Positions 1 to 7,607 of a stretch of 56,988 nucleotides of DNA are shown piece after piece (positions within the stretch are counted from its first letter, which is position 1; every line of letters starts with the position of its first letter). Made by a program: the position numbers and the translations under genes. Source of the stretch: Anaerolineaceae bacterium UBA5211 (GTDB lineage Bacteria > Chloroflexota > Anaerolineae > Anaerolineales > Anaerolineaceae); contig DHVJ01000002.1 of NCBI GenBank assembly GCA_002412595.1, positions 1-56,988 of the forward strand. Reading direction: 5' to 3'. The notes below the pieces were generated by a model that saw nothing but the letters and a program-made list of their open reading frames with translations, was not told the origin of the DNA and did no database searches.

Positions 1-336
1 AGGAAAGTGCCGGACATCCTGAAGGGCAAACCCAGGATCGTGGCGTTTCCGAAGGGAAGCGAGTCGAAACCCGACCCGAAGTACAAGGACAAGCTTGTCG
101 TGGTCCAATACCTCGGAAGACAGATTTACATGACGAGCGACGGCGAAACCAGGGATATCAAGTACGGCGACGTGCTCGACAGCAAGGGGAAGGTGAAGAT
201 CATCGCGATCAACAACACGCTGACCCTCCTGAACGCCTCGAGCGCAGCCACCACGGTCGTTGGACCCCTCAATTTTACCATCGAGCAGATCCTGAGCAAC
301 AAGAACCTGTACAAGTTCCTGAACGTTCAGAAATGA
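1..336 (+). CDS. Unrecognised protein, 5' end probably cut by the window edge
   Basis: The reading frame is open from the first base. The first possible start is GTG at 7, but only six bases precede it and they hold no usable ribosome binding site, so the gene probably begins outside the window. About 110 residues are visible: Lys-rich, alternating short polar and hydrophobic stretches that suggest beta strands, no cysteine, no membrane segment, ending in KFLNVQK. I do not recognise the family. It lies 87 bp upstream of a truncated sugar-binding lipoprotein gene on the same strand. Both sit in a segment ending at about 620 that probably has a different origin from the rest of the window. Confidence 0.5.
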   Translation, partial: RKVPDILKGKPRIVAFPKGSESKPDPKYKDKLVVVQYLGRQIYMTSDGETRDIKYGDVLDSKGKVKIIAINNTLTLLNASSAATTVVGPLNFTIEQILSNKNLYKFLNVQK

Positions 337-575
337 GTCTCTTTCGTCAGGGTTTCCCCATATCGGCTTGTGCCGGGAGAGGGAATTCCCGGGCTGTATC
401 CATTCGCTCCAAGGAGGTTCTTCATGAAAAAGATTCTTCCCGTTTTGCTCGTGCTGGCATTCCTGGCATTCATGGTAGTCGGATGCGCCAAATCCACTGG
501 TCCCAAGCCGTGGGTCGTGGGCTTCTCCCAGATCGGATCGGAAAGCGAGTGGCGCACCGCGGACACCATTTCGGT

Positions 576-689
576 TCAGAACGCGTTCAACGATGACCCG
601 AGTTTCACGTTGATATACTCCGCTTTCTTCTCCTTGAAATCCGCGGGGATATTCCCGGCAAACGCTTTGATTTCATTCACTAAAGACAT
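576..689 (-). pseudogene. 5' fragment of an unidentified minus-strand gene
   Basis: Reading leftwards, ATG at 689-687 is preceded by AGGAGG with a 4-bp spacer, and further upstream by a TATAAT box (734-729 on the minus strand). The peptide begins MSLVNEIKAFAGNIPADFKE and continues about 7 residues to roughly base 620. There it runs into the antisense of the truncated sugar-binding gene and reaches a stop at 576. The good translation signals suggest a genuine gene start whose body has been lost. I cannot name the family from about 27 authentic residues. Confidence 0.5.
612..624. other. Recombination or assembly junction
   Basis: Two gene fragments meet head-on here. Left of the point, the plus strand encodes a normal YtfQ-like N-terminus up to TLIYS. 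Right of it, the minus strand encodes a gene start with its own ribosome binding site. Neither continues across the point. No terminal inverted repeats, target duplication or transposase remnant are visible. A junction of unrelated DNA (illegitimate recombination or a chimeric contig end) explains both truncations. Confidence 0.6.
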
Positions 690-841
690 CGCTCCTCCTG
701 TGACTCTAGACATTAATTGATCGTAATAATTATACAACAAGATAAATAAAAGAGAATTAATAAATCCCCTGGTTCATTCTGATAGATTGTTAACCTCATT
801 TCGTTCAAGCAGTCTATACAATCAGGATAAGGAATGATCAT

Positions 842-2035
842 ATGGCCCACAAAAAACTTGTCATTTTCATGCTGCCAGTTATGCTTGCGGCGGCTTGCCA
901 ACCCGCAGCAGTTGCCGTGGTCGAACCGGCAGTGGTGACTTATACCACCACGGTTCCGGCGGACACTGCCGCCCCCGCAGCCACAGCCACTGTTCCGGCG
1001 GCCACCTCCTGGAAAGTGGAGAAAGTGGCGCAGGGGCTGGAGATTCCCTGGAGCATCGTCTTCACCAGCCCTGAGCGTCTGCTGATCAGCGAACGGCCGG
1101 GGCGCGTGCGCGAACTCGTGGACGGGCAGCTCAACCCGGACGCGCTGTATACCTTCACGGATGTGGTCACGGTGGAAGAAACCGGCCTGATGGGCATGGT
1201 GCTGGACCCGAATTACAGCGAGAATAAAACACTGTACGCCTGCTACACCAGCCAGGACGCCAACGGCATGTTCGACCGGGTGGTGCGCATGACCGATAAC
1301 GGTGACAGCCTGACGCTGGACGGGGTGCTATTGGAAGGCATCCCGGCGGCCATGTACCACGCCGGCTGCCGCCTGGGTATCGGACCGGACGAAAAGCTGT
1401 ACATCACCAGCGGCGACGCACGCGTACCGTCTTCAGCCCAGGACTTGGATTCGCTGGCCGGCAAGATCCTGCGTATCAACCTGGACGGCTCAATTCCATC
1501 CGATAATCCTTTCGCGGATTCTCCGGTCTATTCGTATGGCCACCGCAACCCGCAGGGAATCGCCTGGCAGCCGGAAACCGGACTGCTGTATGCCACCGAA
1601 CATGGCCCCTCCGGGTCGGACGGCCCGGAAGGCGGCGACGAGATCAACCTGATCCAAGCGGGCGCCAACTACGGCTGGCCGCTGGTTTCGCACGACGCCA
1701 CGCTGGAAGGCACCGAGAGCCCGCTGATCCAATTCACGCCAGCGGCAGCGCCGGCGAGCGCCATGTTCTACAGCGGCGAAGTGCTGCCCATGTTCGACGG
1801 CAAGTTCTTCTTCGGCGCGCTGCGCGGGGAGGGTGTGGTGATGGTGACTATCTCATCGCAGGCCCCCAAGTCTATTGAGGATGTGCAGTGGATCGTGAGC
1901 GACGTGGGGCGCGTGCGCGAGGTAACCCAGAGTCCGGATGGGCTGATCTATTTTACGACCAGCAACCAGGATGGACGCGGAACCTACCGCGCGGGTGGAG
2001 ACCGGGTTTACCGCATTGTGCCGGTGTACGAATAA
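842..2035 (+). CDS. PQQ-dependent glucose/sorbosone dehydrogenase-like lipoprotein
   Basis: The 397-residue protein has a lipoprotein signal peptide (lipobox LAAAC, Cys19), then an Ala/Thr/Pro-rich linker to about residue 55, then a six-bladed beta-propeller of the GSDH/YliI type. Family landmarks are PWSIVF and LLISERPGRVR near the start of the propeller, and GHRNPQGIAW, ATEHGPSG, GGDEINLI and GANYGWP in the middle. In this family the central His/Arg region lies near the PQQ and Ca2+ site, and the enzymes oxidise aldose sugars outside the membrane. Substrate is not predictable. ATG 842 follows a weak AAGGA. It diverges from the truncated minus-strand fragment and ends 125 bp before the next lipoprotein gene, which has its own promoter. 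Confidence 0.85.
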   Translation: MAHKKLVIFMLPVMLAAACQPAAVAVVEPAVVTYTTTVPADTAAPAATATVPAATSWKVEKVAQGLEIPWSIVFTSPERLLISERPGRVRELVDGQLNPDALYTFTDVVTVEETGLMGMVLDPNYSENKTLYACYTSQDANGMFDRVVRMTDNGDSLTLDGVLLEGIPAAMYHAGCRLGIGPDEKLYITSGDARVPSSAQDLDSLAGKILRINLDGSIPSDNPFADSPVYSYGHRNPQGIAWQPETGLLYATEHGPSGSDGPEGGDEINLIQAGANYGWPLVSHDATLEGTESPLIQFTPAAAPASAMFYSGEVLPMFDGKFFFGALRGEGVVMVTISSQAPKSIEDVQWIVSDVGRVREVTQSPDGLIYFTTSNQDGRGTYRAGGDRVYRIVPVYE

Positions 2036-2072
2036 ACAGCTTACAGATAAACAAATTGAAATTATTTGGCGG

Positions 2073-2100
2073 TTGACAATCCTTTCAAAACCCGTATAAT
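2073..2100 (+). promoter_or_regulatory. Sigma70-type promoter of the 2161 lipoprotein gene
   Basis: TTGACA at 2073-2078 and TATAAT at 2095-2100 are both perfect consensus, separated by 16 bp. Transcription should begin at about 2107, at the left edge of a perfect inverted repeat. Confidence 0.85.
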
Positions 2101-2106
2101 AAGACG

Positions 2107-2131
2107 TAGTGGTATGAAGGTCATACCACTA
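2107..2131. promoter_or_regulatory. Perfect inverted repeat, probable operator at the start site
   Basis: Arms TAGTGGTATGA (2107-2117) and TCATACCACTA (2121-2131) match perfectly around AGG. The site begins at the predicted transcription start of a consensus promoter, a classic repressor position. Sites of the TGGT...ACCA type are often bound by GntR-family regulators; that assignment is inference, and no GntR gene lies in the window. The same bases could form a hairpin at the 5' end of the mRNA. Confidence 0.65.
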
Positions 2132-2160
2132 TACCAATAAGTTGTAAAAAAGGAGTTAAG

Positions 2161-2823
2161 ATGAATCAGAAATCTTTGTTTGTGATTGTCGCAGCAGCTT
2201 TGCTGATGGTTTCATGTGGTGGACAAAGCCAGCCAACCGCGGCGGCTGCCGAACCGGCGCAAGTGGAGCAGGACCCTGTGGTCGCGCAGGAAGTAACGAC
2301 GGAGCCCGCCATGGAAGATGCTGCCCCGGCAGAAGAAGCCCCGGCGATGGAAGAAGCCCCGGCGATGGAAGAAGCGCCTGCCAGCTCCAACGGCACCATA
2401 ACTTATACTGCGCCGCAGGATTTGTTCACACTGGAAATCCCTGAGAATTGGACCGCAGATCGGGATACCACCACGATTGAGAAATCGGAAATCAATACCT
2501 ATACTGCCCCGGATGGACATGCTTTTGTGCAGACTCTTGTGAATACTACTGATGTCGCCATTACCGCAGTGGAAAAAGGTCAGATTACACTGGATTACAT
2601 GAAGCGCCTATATGGTTCAGACCTGAAGGTGGGCACTGATGTTTCCTTGGAAGACGGCCGTGAGAAGCTGGAGTGGTGGAGCGATATGAATGGCACCTCC
2701 GGTACAACGTATTTCGACACCCAGGAAGGCTATTTATATTTCGCTACAACGGCTTATGAAGATGCCTATGAAAGCGACTATAAATCCGTACTGCAGGATA
2801 TTGCGGATTCGTATTCCGAATAA
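2161..2823 (+). CDS. Secreted lipoprotein with PEA-rich linker and small C-terminal domain
   Basis: Start ATG 2161 follows AGGAG. A lipoprotein signal peptide ends at Cys19 (LMVSC). Residues 25-78 are low complexity (Ala, Pro, Glu), including tandem copies of PAMEEA, a flexible tether also seen in the binding protein at 4231. The C-terminal part of about 140 residues (from TITYTAPQDLFTLEIPENW) resembles the PsbP/DUF1795-like fold of small surface lipoproteins, with a Trp-containing strand and an aromatic end. Function is unknown. A perfect promoter with an operator-like repeat precedes it and a palindromic terminator follows, so it is a strongly expressed, regulated single gene. Confidence 0.75.
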   Translation: MNQKSLFVIVAAALLMVSCGGQSQPTAAAAEPAQVEQDPVVAQEVTTEPAMEDAAPAEEAPAMEEAPAMEEAPASSNGTITYTAPQDLFTLEIPENWTADRDTTTIEKSEINTYTAPDGHAFVQTLVNTTDVAITAVEKGQITLDYMKRLYGSDLKVGTDVSLEDGREKLEWWSDMNGTSGTTYFDTQEGYLYFATTAYEDAYESDYKSVLQDIADSYSE

Positions 2824-2842
2824 AATAACGTTCAACTAACTT

Positions 2843-2874
2843 TCAAAACGGAAGGCCATGGCCTTCCGTTTTGA
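2843..2874. terminator. Perfect 32-bp palindrome, rho-independent terminator
   Basis: TCAAAACGGAAGGCCA is followed directly by its exact complement. With any loop it gives a GC-rich stem flanked by A4 and T4 tracts, so it can act in both directions. It lies 20 bp after the lipoprotein stop. Confidence 0.8.
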
Positions 2875-2942
2875 TTTAACCAAAAAAAGGCGGAAAAGTC
2901 AGCATTAACTTTCCAGCAACCTTATTATTTGTTTCCAAGCTC

Positions 2943-2971
2943 TTGACATGTGGTGTTGAATTTGTTATTAT
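2943..2971 (+). promoter_or_regulatory. Promoter of the first LacI-family regulator
   Basis: TTGACA at 2943-2948 and TATTAT at 2966-2971 are separated by exactly 17 bp. The start site would fall inside the operator-like repeats immediately downstream. Confidence 0.75.
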
Positions 2972-2996
2972 GTTATCGATATCGGGAACGATAACA
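2971..2996. promoter_or_regulatory. Probable LacI-type operators overlapping the start site
   Basis: TGTTATCG (2971-2978) and CGATAACA (2989-2996) are perfect inverted arms 10 bp apart. They can also be read as two imperfect copies of the CG-centred palindrome GTTATCGATAAC: 2972-2983 (GTTATCGATATC) and 2984-2995 (GGGAACGATAAC), centres 12 bp apart. A third copy lies at 4069-4080. The position just after the -10 box suggests autorepression by the LacI protein encoded next. Confidence 0.65.
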
Positions 2997-3013
2997 GGAC
3001 CGGTAACGTTTCT

Positions 3014-4048
3014 ATGGAACGAATCAACAAACGCCCAACTATCAAACAAGTTGCATCTGCATCGGGGGTATCCACTCAGACAGTATCACGCGTTATAAAC
3101 AAACGTCCGGATGTCGCTCCCGAGACACGCGAGCGCGTAATGAAAGTGATCAAAGAAATGGGCTACCAGCCATCCGCTTTGGCACGCAGTCTCATCCAGC
3201 AGCGCAGCTATACCCTGGGAGTGGTTACGGCCGGGTTGAAATTCATAGGCCCTTCCCGCACCCTGAACGGTATTACCAGCGCGGCAGAAGATGCCGGTTA
3301 TTCGCTGATCCTGAAAGAATTACCGAACTTCAATGCCAATAACGTATCCTCCATTTTTAACGGGCTGCTTTCACGGCATGTGGATGGGATTATCTGGGCG
3401 GCACCTGAAATTGGTAATAACCGGGCTTGGGTGGAAAAATTCGATTTTGAATTGAATGTACCAATCGTGTTCCTGACGATGGCTCCGCGAGAGGGGATCA
3501 CAGTCATCGCGGTGAACAACCACCAAGGAGCTGAAACTGCAACAAAACACTTGCTTGAAAAAGGCTACCGGAATATCGGACACATATCAGGTCCGATGGA
3601 ATGGTGGGAATCCAAAGAACGTTTCGCAGCCTGGAAGAGCGTTATAAGCGCAGACGAACAGAAAGACGTAAACCGTCGCTGGGTGGAGGGCAACTGGTCT
3701 TCATCCAGTGGTAAGGAAGCCTGTCAAAAATTAATCGACCAATATCCAGAAATGGATGCGGTCTTCGTTGCTAACGACCAAATGGCGTTAGGAGCATTAT
3801 CGGTTATCCATGAACGGGGGTTGAAAATCCCAGAAGAATTCGGCCTGGTCGGCTTCGATAATATGGCTGAATCGGAATATTTTTGGCCGGCGCTGACCAC
3901 CATGCAGCACGACCAGCATCAGGTTGGCACGCTGGCTGTAAATGAAATCATTCGGATTATTGAAGCAATCCGAAATAAAGAGACACCTGATTACAAAACA
4001 ATTATGTTGACACCCAATATTTTAATTAGGAACAGTTCTCTGAGATAG
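3014..4048 (+). CDS. LacI-family transcriptional regulator of the sugar importer
   Basis: The 344-residue protein has the normal LacI layout. An N-terminal helix-turn-helix (residues 9-30, IKQVASASGVSTQTVSRV) and hinge helix (about 50-60, PSALARSL) are followed by a periplasmic-binding-protein-like effector domain with NDQMALGALSV and LVGFDNMAESEYFWPALTT. It lies directly upstream of a CUT2 sugar importer and probably senses the imported sugar or a derivative. It is a close paralogue of the regulator at 14682 (GPMEWWESKERF here, GPMSWWEAQERL there). The ribosome binding site is weak and the leader only about 35 nt, suggesting low expression. Confidence 0.9.
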   Translation: MERINKRPTIKQVASASGVSTQTVSRVINKRPDVAPETRERVMKVIKEMGYQPSALARSLIQQRSYTLGVVTAGLKFIGPSRTLNGITSAAEDAGYSLILKELPNFNANNVSSIFNGLLSRHVDGIIWAAPEIGNNRAWVEKFDFELNVPIVFLTMAPREGITVIAVNNHQGAETATKHLLEKGYRNIGHISGPMEWWESKERFAAWKSVISADEQKDVNRRWVEGNWSSSSGKEACQKLIDQYPEMDAVFVANDQMALGALSVIHERGLKIPEEFGLVGFDNMAESEYFWPALTTMQHDQHQVGTLAVNEIIRIIEAIRNKETPDYKTIMLTPNILIRNSSLR

Positions 4049-4068
4049 CTTTAAAAGGAGGTGAAGAG

Positions 4069-4080
4069 GGAATCGATAAC
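4069..4080. promoter_or_regulatory. Third LacI-type operator copy, upstream of the importer
   Basis: GGAATCGATAAC has a CG-centred core and one perfect half-site (CGATAAC), shared with the two copies at the regulator's own promoter. It lies 20 bp after the lacI-type gene and about 150 bp before the binding-protein gene, which fits repression of the importer. Confidence 0.45.
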
Positions 4081-4090
4081 CGGAAAGTAA

Positions 4091-4179
4091 AAGTGCTTGC
4101 CAGTTAATTGCGGTTCGTGACAAGCACTTCCAAAAAGTGCGAAATGACTAAATCGTAGCGGAAAAGTATTCTCGCACTT
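4091..4179 (+). promoter_or_regulatory. Two stem-loops in the leader of the binding-protein gene
   Basis: The first stem pairs AAGTGCTTG (4091-4099) with CAAGCACTT (4121-4129). The second pairs AAGTGCGA (4135-4142) with TCGCACTT (4172-4179). The outer six bases are the same in both (AAGTGC/GCACTT), so arms could exchange partners and form alternative structures. No T-run follows, so neither is a simple terminator. They may be an mRNA leader structure or protein-binding sites. Confidence 0.45.
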
Positions 4180-4230
4180 AAAAATTATACCGCAGCAAAC
4201 CACCAATAAGAATTAAGGAGGATTTACAAA

Positions 4231-5259
4231 ATGTCTCGCTTTAAATCAATTGTTTTACTAATGGTGATCGCTTCGCTGGCTTTGGCTGCCTGTTCGTCCG
4301 CAGCCGCTACCGAAGCGGCTGCCCCTGCTGCTGAAGAAGCTGCTCCGGCTGAGGAAGCAGCGGCGCCTGCGGCAGAAGAAATGACTGCATATACCTATGC
4401 GGATATGACTTTGTGCTATCCCCAATTGGGTGCTGAAAGCGACTGGCGCACAGCCAACACCGCTTCCATCAAGCAGACTGCTGAAGAACTGGGTGTAACC
4501 TTGATCTTCTCGGATGCCCAGCAGAAACAGGAAAACCAAATCTCGGCCGTGCGCGCTTGCATCCAGCAGGGTGTGGATGTCATTGCACTGCCGCCAGTTG
4601 TGGAAGATGGCTGGGACGCAGTTTTGACAGAGGCCAAGGATGCCGGCATTCCGGTTATTATTGTTGACCGCTCTGTCAGCGCCGATTCCTCCCTGTATGC
4701 TGCGCACATTGGGTCCGATATGTTCCTCGAGGGCCAGCGCGCCGCTGAGGAAATGAACAAACTGCTGCCCGATGGCGGTAACATCCTGGAGCTGTCCGGA
4801 ACCGTTGGTTCAGGTGCGGCCACTGGCCGTGCGGAAGGTTTCCGCGATGCATTGAATGCCAATATCACCATCCTTGATTCCCAGACCGGCAACTTCACCC
4901 GTGCAGAAGCTATTCCTGTAATGGAAGCCTTCCTGAAGAAATATGCGGGTCAGGTTGATGGCGTCTTTATTCACAACGACGATATGGCTATCGGCGCTGT
5001 TGAGGCTATTAAAGCTGCCGGTATCGAACCCGGTGAACTCAAGATTGTCTCGGTGGACGGCACGCGCGGTGGTTTCCAGGCCATGATCGATGGCTGGATC
5101 CAGGCGGATGTGGAATGCAACCCACTGCTTGGGCCGCAGGTGATGGAAATGGGTCTGAAGTTGATGAACGGCGAAGCGGTTGATCCCGAAACGCTCACCA
5201 ATGAGACGGTTTACTATCCTGAAGAAGCGGAAGAATTGCTGCCAACCCGACAGTATTAA
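4231..5259 (+). CDS. CUT2-type sugar ABC transporter, substrate-binding lipoprotein (YtfQ-like)
   Basis: The 342-residue protein is preceded by a strong AAGGAGG. It has a lipoprotein signal (LALAAC, Cys21), an Ala/Glu/Pro linker (22-50), and a type I periplasmic-binding fold. YtfQ-family marks are GAESDWRTAN, DAQQKQENQISAVR, GVDVIALPPVVEDGW, IPVIIVDRSV, ELSGTVGSGAATGRAEGF, TGNFTRAEAIPVMEAF, HNDDMAIGAVEAI and VSVDGTRGGFQAMIDG. E. coli YtfQ binds galactofuranose. The downstream araBDA genes make L-arabinose, possibly the furanose form, the likely ligand here (inference). It delivers sugar to the permeases encoded next. A hairpin right after the stop may protect this part of the message. Confidence 0.9.
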   Translation: MSRFKSIVLLMVIASLALAACSSAAATEAAAPAAEEAAPAEEAAAPAAEEMTAYTYADMTLCYPQLGAESDWRTANTASIKQTAEELGVTLIFSDAQQKQENQISAVRACIQQGVDVIALPPVVEDGWDAVLTEAKDAGIPVIIVDRSVSADSSLYAAHIGSDMFLEGQRAAEEMNKLLPDGGNILELSGTVGSGAATGRAEGFRDALNANITILDSQTGNFTRAEAIPVMEAFLKKYAGQVDGVFIHNDDMAIGAVEAIKAAGIEPGELKIVSVDGTRGGFQAMIDGWIQADVECNPLLGPQVMEMGLKLMNGEAVDPETLTNETVYYPEEAEELLPTRQY

Positions 5260-5303
5260 GAAATAAAAGGAGGTAACCTGTAAAGCAGGAACACCTCGAC
5301 AGA

Positions 5304-5331
5304 AGAGAGAAGTAGGCAACTACTTCTCTCT
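5304..5331 (+). promoter_or_regulatory. Intercistronic hairpin after the binding-protein gene
   Basis: AGAGAGAAGTAG (5304-5315), a GCAA tetraloop, and CTACTTCTCTCT (5320-5331) form a perfect 12-bp stem. It is followed by CAAAAGATT rather than a T-run. It therefore probably stabilises the upstream message or terminates only partly, giving more binding protein than permease, as in many ABC operons. Confidence 0.65.
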
Positions 5332-5512
5332 CAAAAGATTTGAAAATATCGATCTGACTAGCGGATCAGACAGGTGTAATAAGCAAGTGCATTCACAGTT
5401 TCATTTTTAATAAACTAATGGTTGATTCAAATGTTTATTGAGTTTGGTTTGGAAGAAAAATTCCTGAATTGGCCGTTTTAGGGAACAAACCGGATGCACG
5501 GGAAGGGAATTA

Positions 5513-6592
5513 ATGAAGAATAATATTTCTCCATTTACAAAGTTTCGGCAAAGCCGTATCTTTTGGCCGCTGGTGGCACTACTTTTAATATTCATTTTTG
5601 ACGGCATCTATGCTCCCGGATTCTTTAAATTAGGAATTCTGGATGGCCATTTATACGGAAATCTTATTGATGTCATTAATAATGGGGCTCCGCTGGTGTT
5701 GGTGGCGATCGGCATGACCATGGTAATTGCCACGGGCGGAGTTGACCTTTCCGTCGGTGCTGTGATTGCCATCTCCGCTGCGATGGGGGCTGTGTTGATC
5801 AATCCGGCGTTTGGTAATGAACTGATCTCCAATGATATCTTGACACAGAATGTATCCAGAACTCCTTTGGGTTTGATTGTTTTAGCTAATCTGGCGGCGG
5901 GAACAGCCTGCGGCTTGTGGAATGGATTTCTGGTTTCCAGAGCAAAAATACAACCGATGGTTGCAACGCTGATTTTGATGGTGGCCGGGCGTGGAATTGC
6001 CCAGCTGATCACCAATGGTCAAATCATGACCATTTATTACACCCCATATTTTTTCTTTGGAAATGGATATATTTTGGGGCTTCCTGTTGCGGTTTATATC
6101 GTGCTCGCGGTTCTGGGTTTGGCTTGGCTGCTGGTGCGCAAGACCTCCATTGGCCTTTTTGTCGAATCAGTCGGAATCAACGCGGAATCCACCTATTACA
6201 GCGGTATTAGCGAGAAAAATGTCAAACTGCTGGCATACACTTTCTGCGGTTTTTGCTCCGCTATCGCGGGGCTGATTCTGAGTTCGTATGTGCACAGTGC
6301 GGACGCCAATAACATTGGGTTGAACTATGAGCTGGACGGCATCTTGTCGGTGGTTATCGGCGGCACACTAATGGCCGGCGGACGCTTTTCTTTGTTGGCC
6401 AGTGTGATTGGCGCCCTGGTGATCCGCACCTTTACCATCACGATGTACACCGTTGGTATTCCTGCCAATGCACTGCTGGCTGCCAAAGCAGTACTGGTAT
6501 TGATCGTCATTCTGCTCTATTCAGAACAAGCACATAAAATCATCAACGCAGTGTTTGAAAGGAAAGGGAGGAGCAAAGATGCAAAAAATTAA
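5513..6592 (+). CDS. CUT2-type sugar ABC transporter permease (YtfT-like)
   Basis: The 359-residue integral membrane protein has about 8-10 hydrophobic segments. The CUT2 permease signature lies near residue 75 (GMTMVIATGGVDLSVGAV), and the conserved late segment GILSVVIGGTLMAGGRFSLLASVIGALVI is recognisable in pieces. The ATG follows GGGAAGGGAATTA. The 253-bp gap to the binding protein contains the hairpin, a weak repeat (TCTGA/TCAGA, 5353-5370) and no further gene. The last 14 bp overlap the next permease gene, so the two are translationally coupled and likely form a heterodimeric channel. Confidence 0.9.
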   Translation: MKNNISPFTKFRQSRIFWPLVALLLIFIFDGIYAPGFFKLGILDGHLYGNLIDVINNGAPLVLVAIGMTMVIATGGVDLSVGAVIAISAAMGAVLINPAFGNELISNDILTQNVSRTPLGLIVLANLAAGTACGLWNGFLVSRAKIQPMVATLILMVAGRGIAQLITNGQIMTIYYTPYFFFGNGYILGLPVAVYIVLAVLGLAWLLVRKTSIGLFVESVGINAESTYYSGISEKNVKLLAYTFCGFCSAIAGLILSSYVHSADANNIGLNYELDGILSVVIGGTLMAGGRFSLLASVIGALVIRTFTITMYTVGIPANALLAAKAVLVLIVILLYSEQAHKIINAVFERKGRSKDAKN

Positions 6593-7553
6593 GTCTTTCC
6601 TTTTGAAAAATGGGCCCTTGCTTGCCACCGTGGCTATTTTCATTTTGGTTTATGCCATTGGTGCCCAACTCTACCCGACTATGAAAAAACCGCAGGTGTT
6701 TTTCAACCTGTTTATCAATAACGGCAGCTTACTGATCATTTCCATTGGCATGACCATGACTGTGATCATGGGCGGCATCGACCTGTCAGTAGGCGCTATG
6801 ATCGCGTTGACCAGTGTTGCTTCGGCCGCCTTGCTGCAGAAAAATGCCGATCCTGTTTTTGTGATGGTATTGATGCTGTTGATGGGCACTGCGCTGGGTT
6901 TTGTGATGGGCTGCATTATCCATTATTTGAAGGTTGAAGCTTTTGTGGTCACTTTGATGGGCCAGTTCTTTGCTCGCGGGATGGCGTATGTGATCAACGA
7001 AAGTTCAATCACCATTAAAAATGAATTTTACAATTATCTAGCATTAACCAAAATCAATCTTCCATTTTTTGAAAAAGCCTATGTGTACATTCCAACTTTG
7101 GCGGGTATTGTCCTTTTAATCTTCACGTTTATTCTGCTCTCCAGCACTCGCTTCGGGCGAACCGTGTACGCAATTGGAAATAACGAACAATCCGCGCTGC
7201 TGATGGGGCTGCCGGTGGCACGCACCAAACTGATTGTGTATTCCTTCAGCGGTTTTTGCTCGGCACTGGCTGGTATTGTTTTCAGCATCTCACTGCTGTC
7301 CGGATACGGCGGATATGGACAATCCATGGAAATGGACGCGATTGCTTCAGTGGTTATCGGCGGAACGGCCTTGACCGGTGGAACAGGAACGGTTTTGGGA
7401 ACACTCTTTGGGGTGCTGATTAACGGGATCATCGTATCCATCTTGCAGTTCAATGGCACATTGACCTCATGGTGGACCCGCATTGGTGTGGGGGCACTGA
7501 CGCTGATCTTCATTGGCATTCAAAGTCTTTTCTATGTCAAGAAAAAGGATTAA
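6579..7553 (+). CDS. CUT2-type sugar ABC transporter permease (YjfF-like)
   Basis: This is the second membrane subunit, 324 residues from ATG 6579. That start has GGGAGGAG seven bases upstream and is preferred over GTG or other codons further 5'. The protein carries GMTMTVIMGGIDLSVGAM and IASVVIGGTALTGGTGTVLG, the same two permease signatures as its partner, and about eight to ten membrane segments. It overlaps the end of the previous gene by 14 bp, and the ATPase gene begins 54 bp downstream. In E. coli the equivalent pair is YtfT/YjfF of the galactofuranose importer. Confidence 0.9.
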   Translation: MQKIKSFLLKNGPLLATVAIFILVYAIGAQLYPTMKKPQVFFNLFINNGSLLIISIGMTMTVIMGGIDLSVGAMIALTSVASAALLQKNADPVFVMVLMLLMGTALGFVMGCIIHYLKVEAFVVTLMGQFFARGMAYVINESSITIKNEFYNYLALTKINLPFFEKAYVYIPTLAGIVLLIFTFILLSSTRFGRTVYAIGNNEQSALLMGLPVARTKLIVYSFSGFCSALAGIVFSISLLSGYGGYGQSMEMDAIASVVIGGTALTGGTGTVLGTLFGVLINGIIVSILQFNGTLTSWWTRIGVGALTLIFIGIQSLFYVKKKD

Positions 7554-7607
7554 GCATGATGATTTCACACCCAAAAGAATTGTCTTCCAAAAATGGAGGT
7601 TATGTAC

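Larger units (their letters stand above)
424..720 (+). pseudogene. Truncated YtfQ-type sugar-binding lipoprotein
   Basis: A good ribosome binding site (AAGGAGG) precedes ATG 424. The product starts with a lipoprotein signal peptide (lipobox ending VVGC, Cys21). It continues with the mature N-terminus of a YtfQ-like periplasmic sugar-binding protein: GFSQIGSESEWRTAD followed by FTLIYS. The same block occurs in the intact binding protein at 4231 (GAESDWRTAN and TLIFSDAQQKQENQ). Family similarity stops at about base 620, where DAQQKQENQ should follow. The remaining 30 or so codons are antisense to another gene start. About 65 of the usual 320-340 residues are left, so no functional binding protein can result. 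The gene is cut either by a genuine rearrangement or by chimeric assembly. Confidence 0.75.

Noticed and set aside
4258..5319. Minus-strand frames of 149-169 codons opposite the binding protein
   Set aside because: Shadows of a gene with clear family motifs and a strong RBS.
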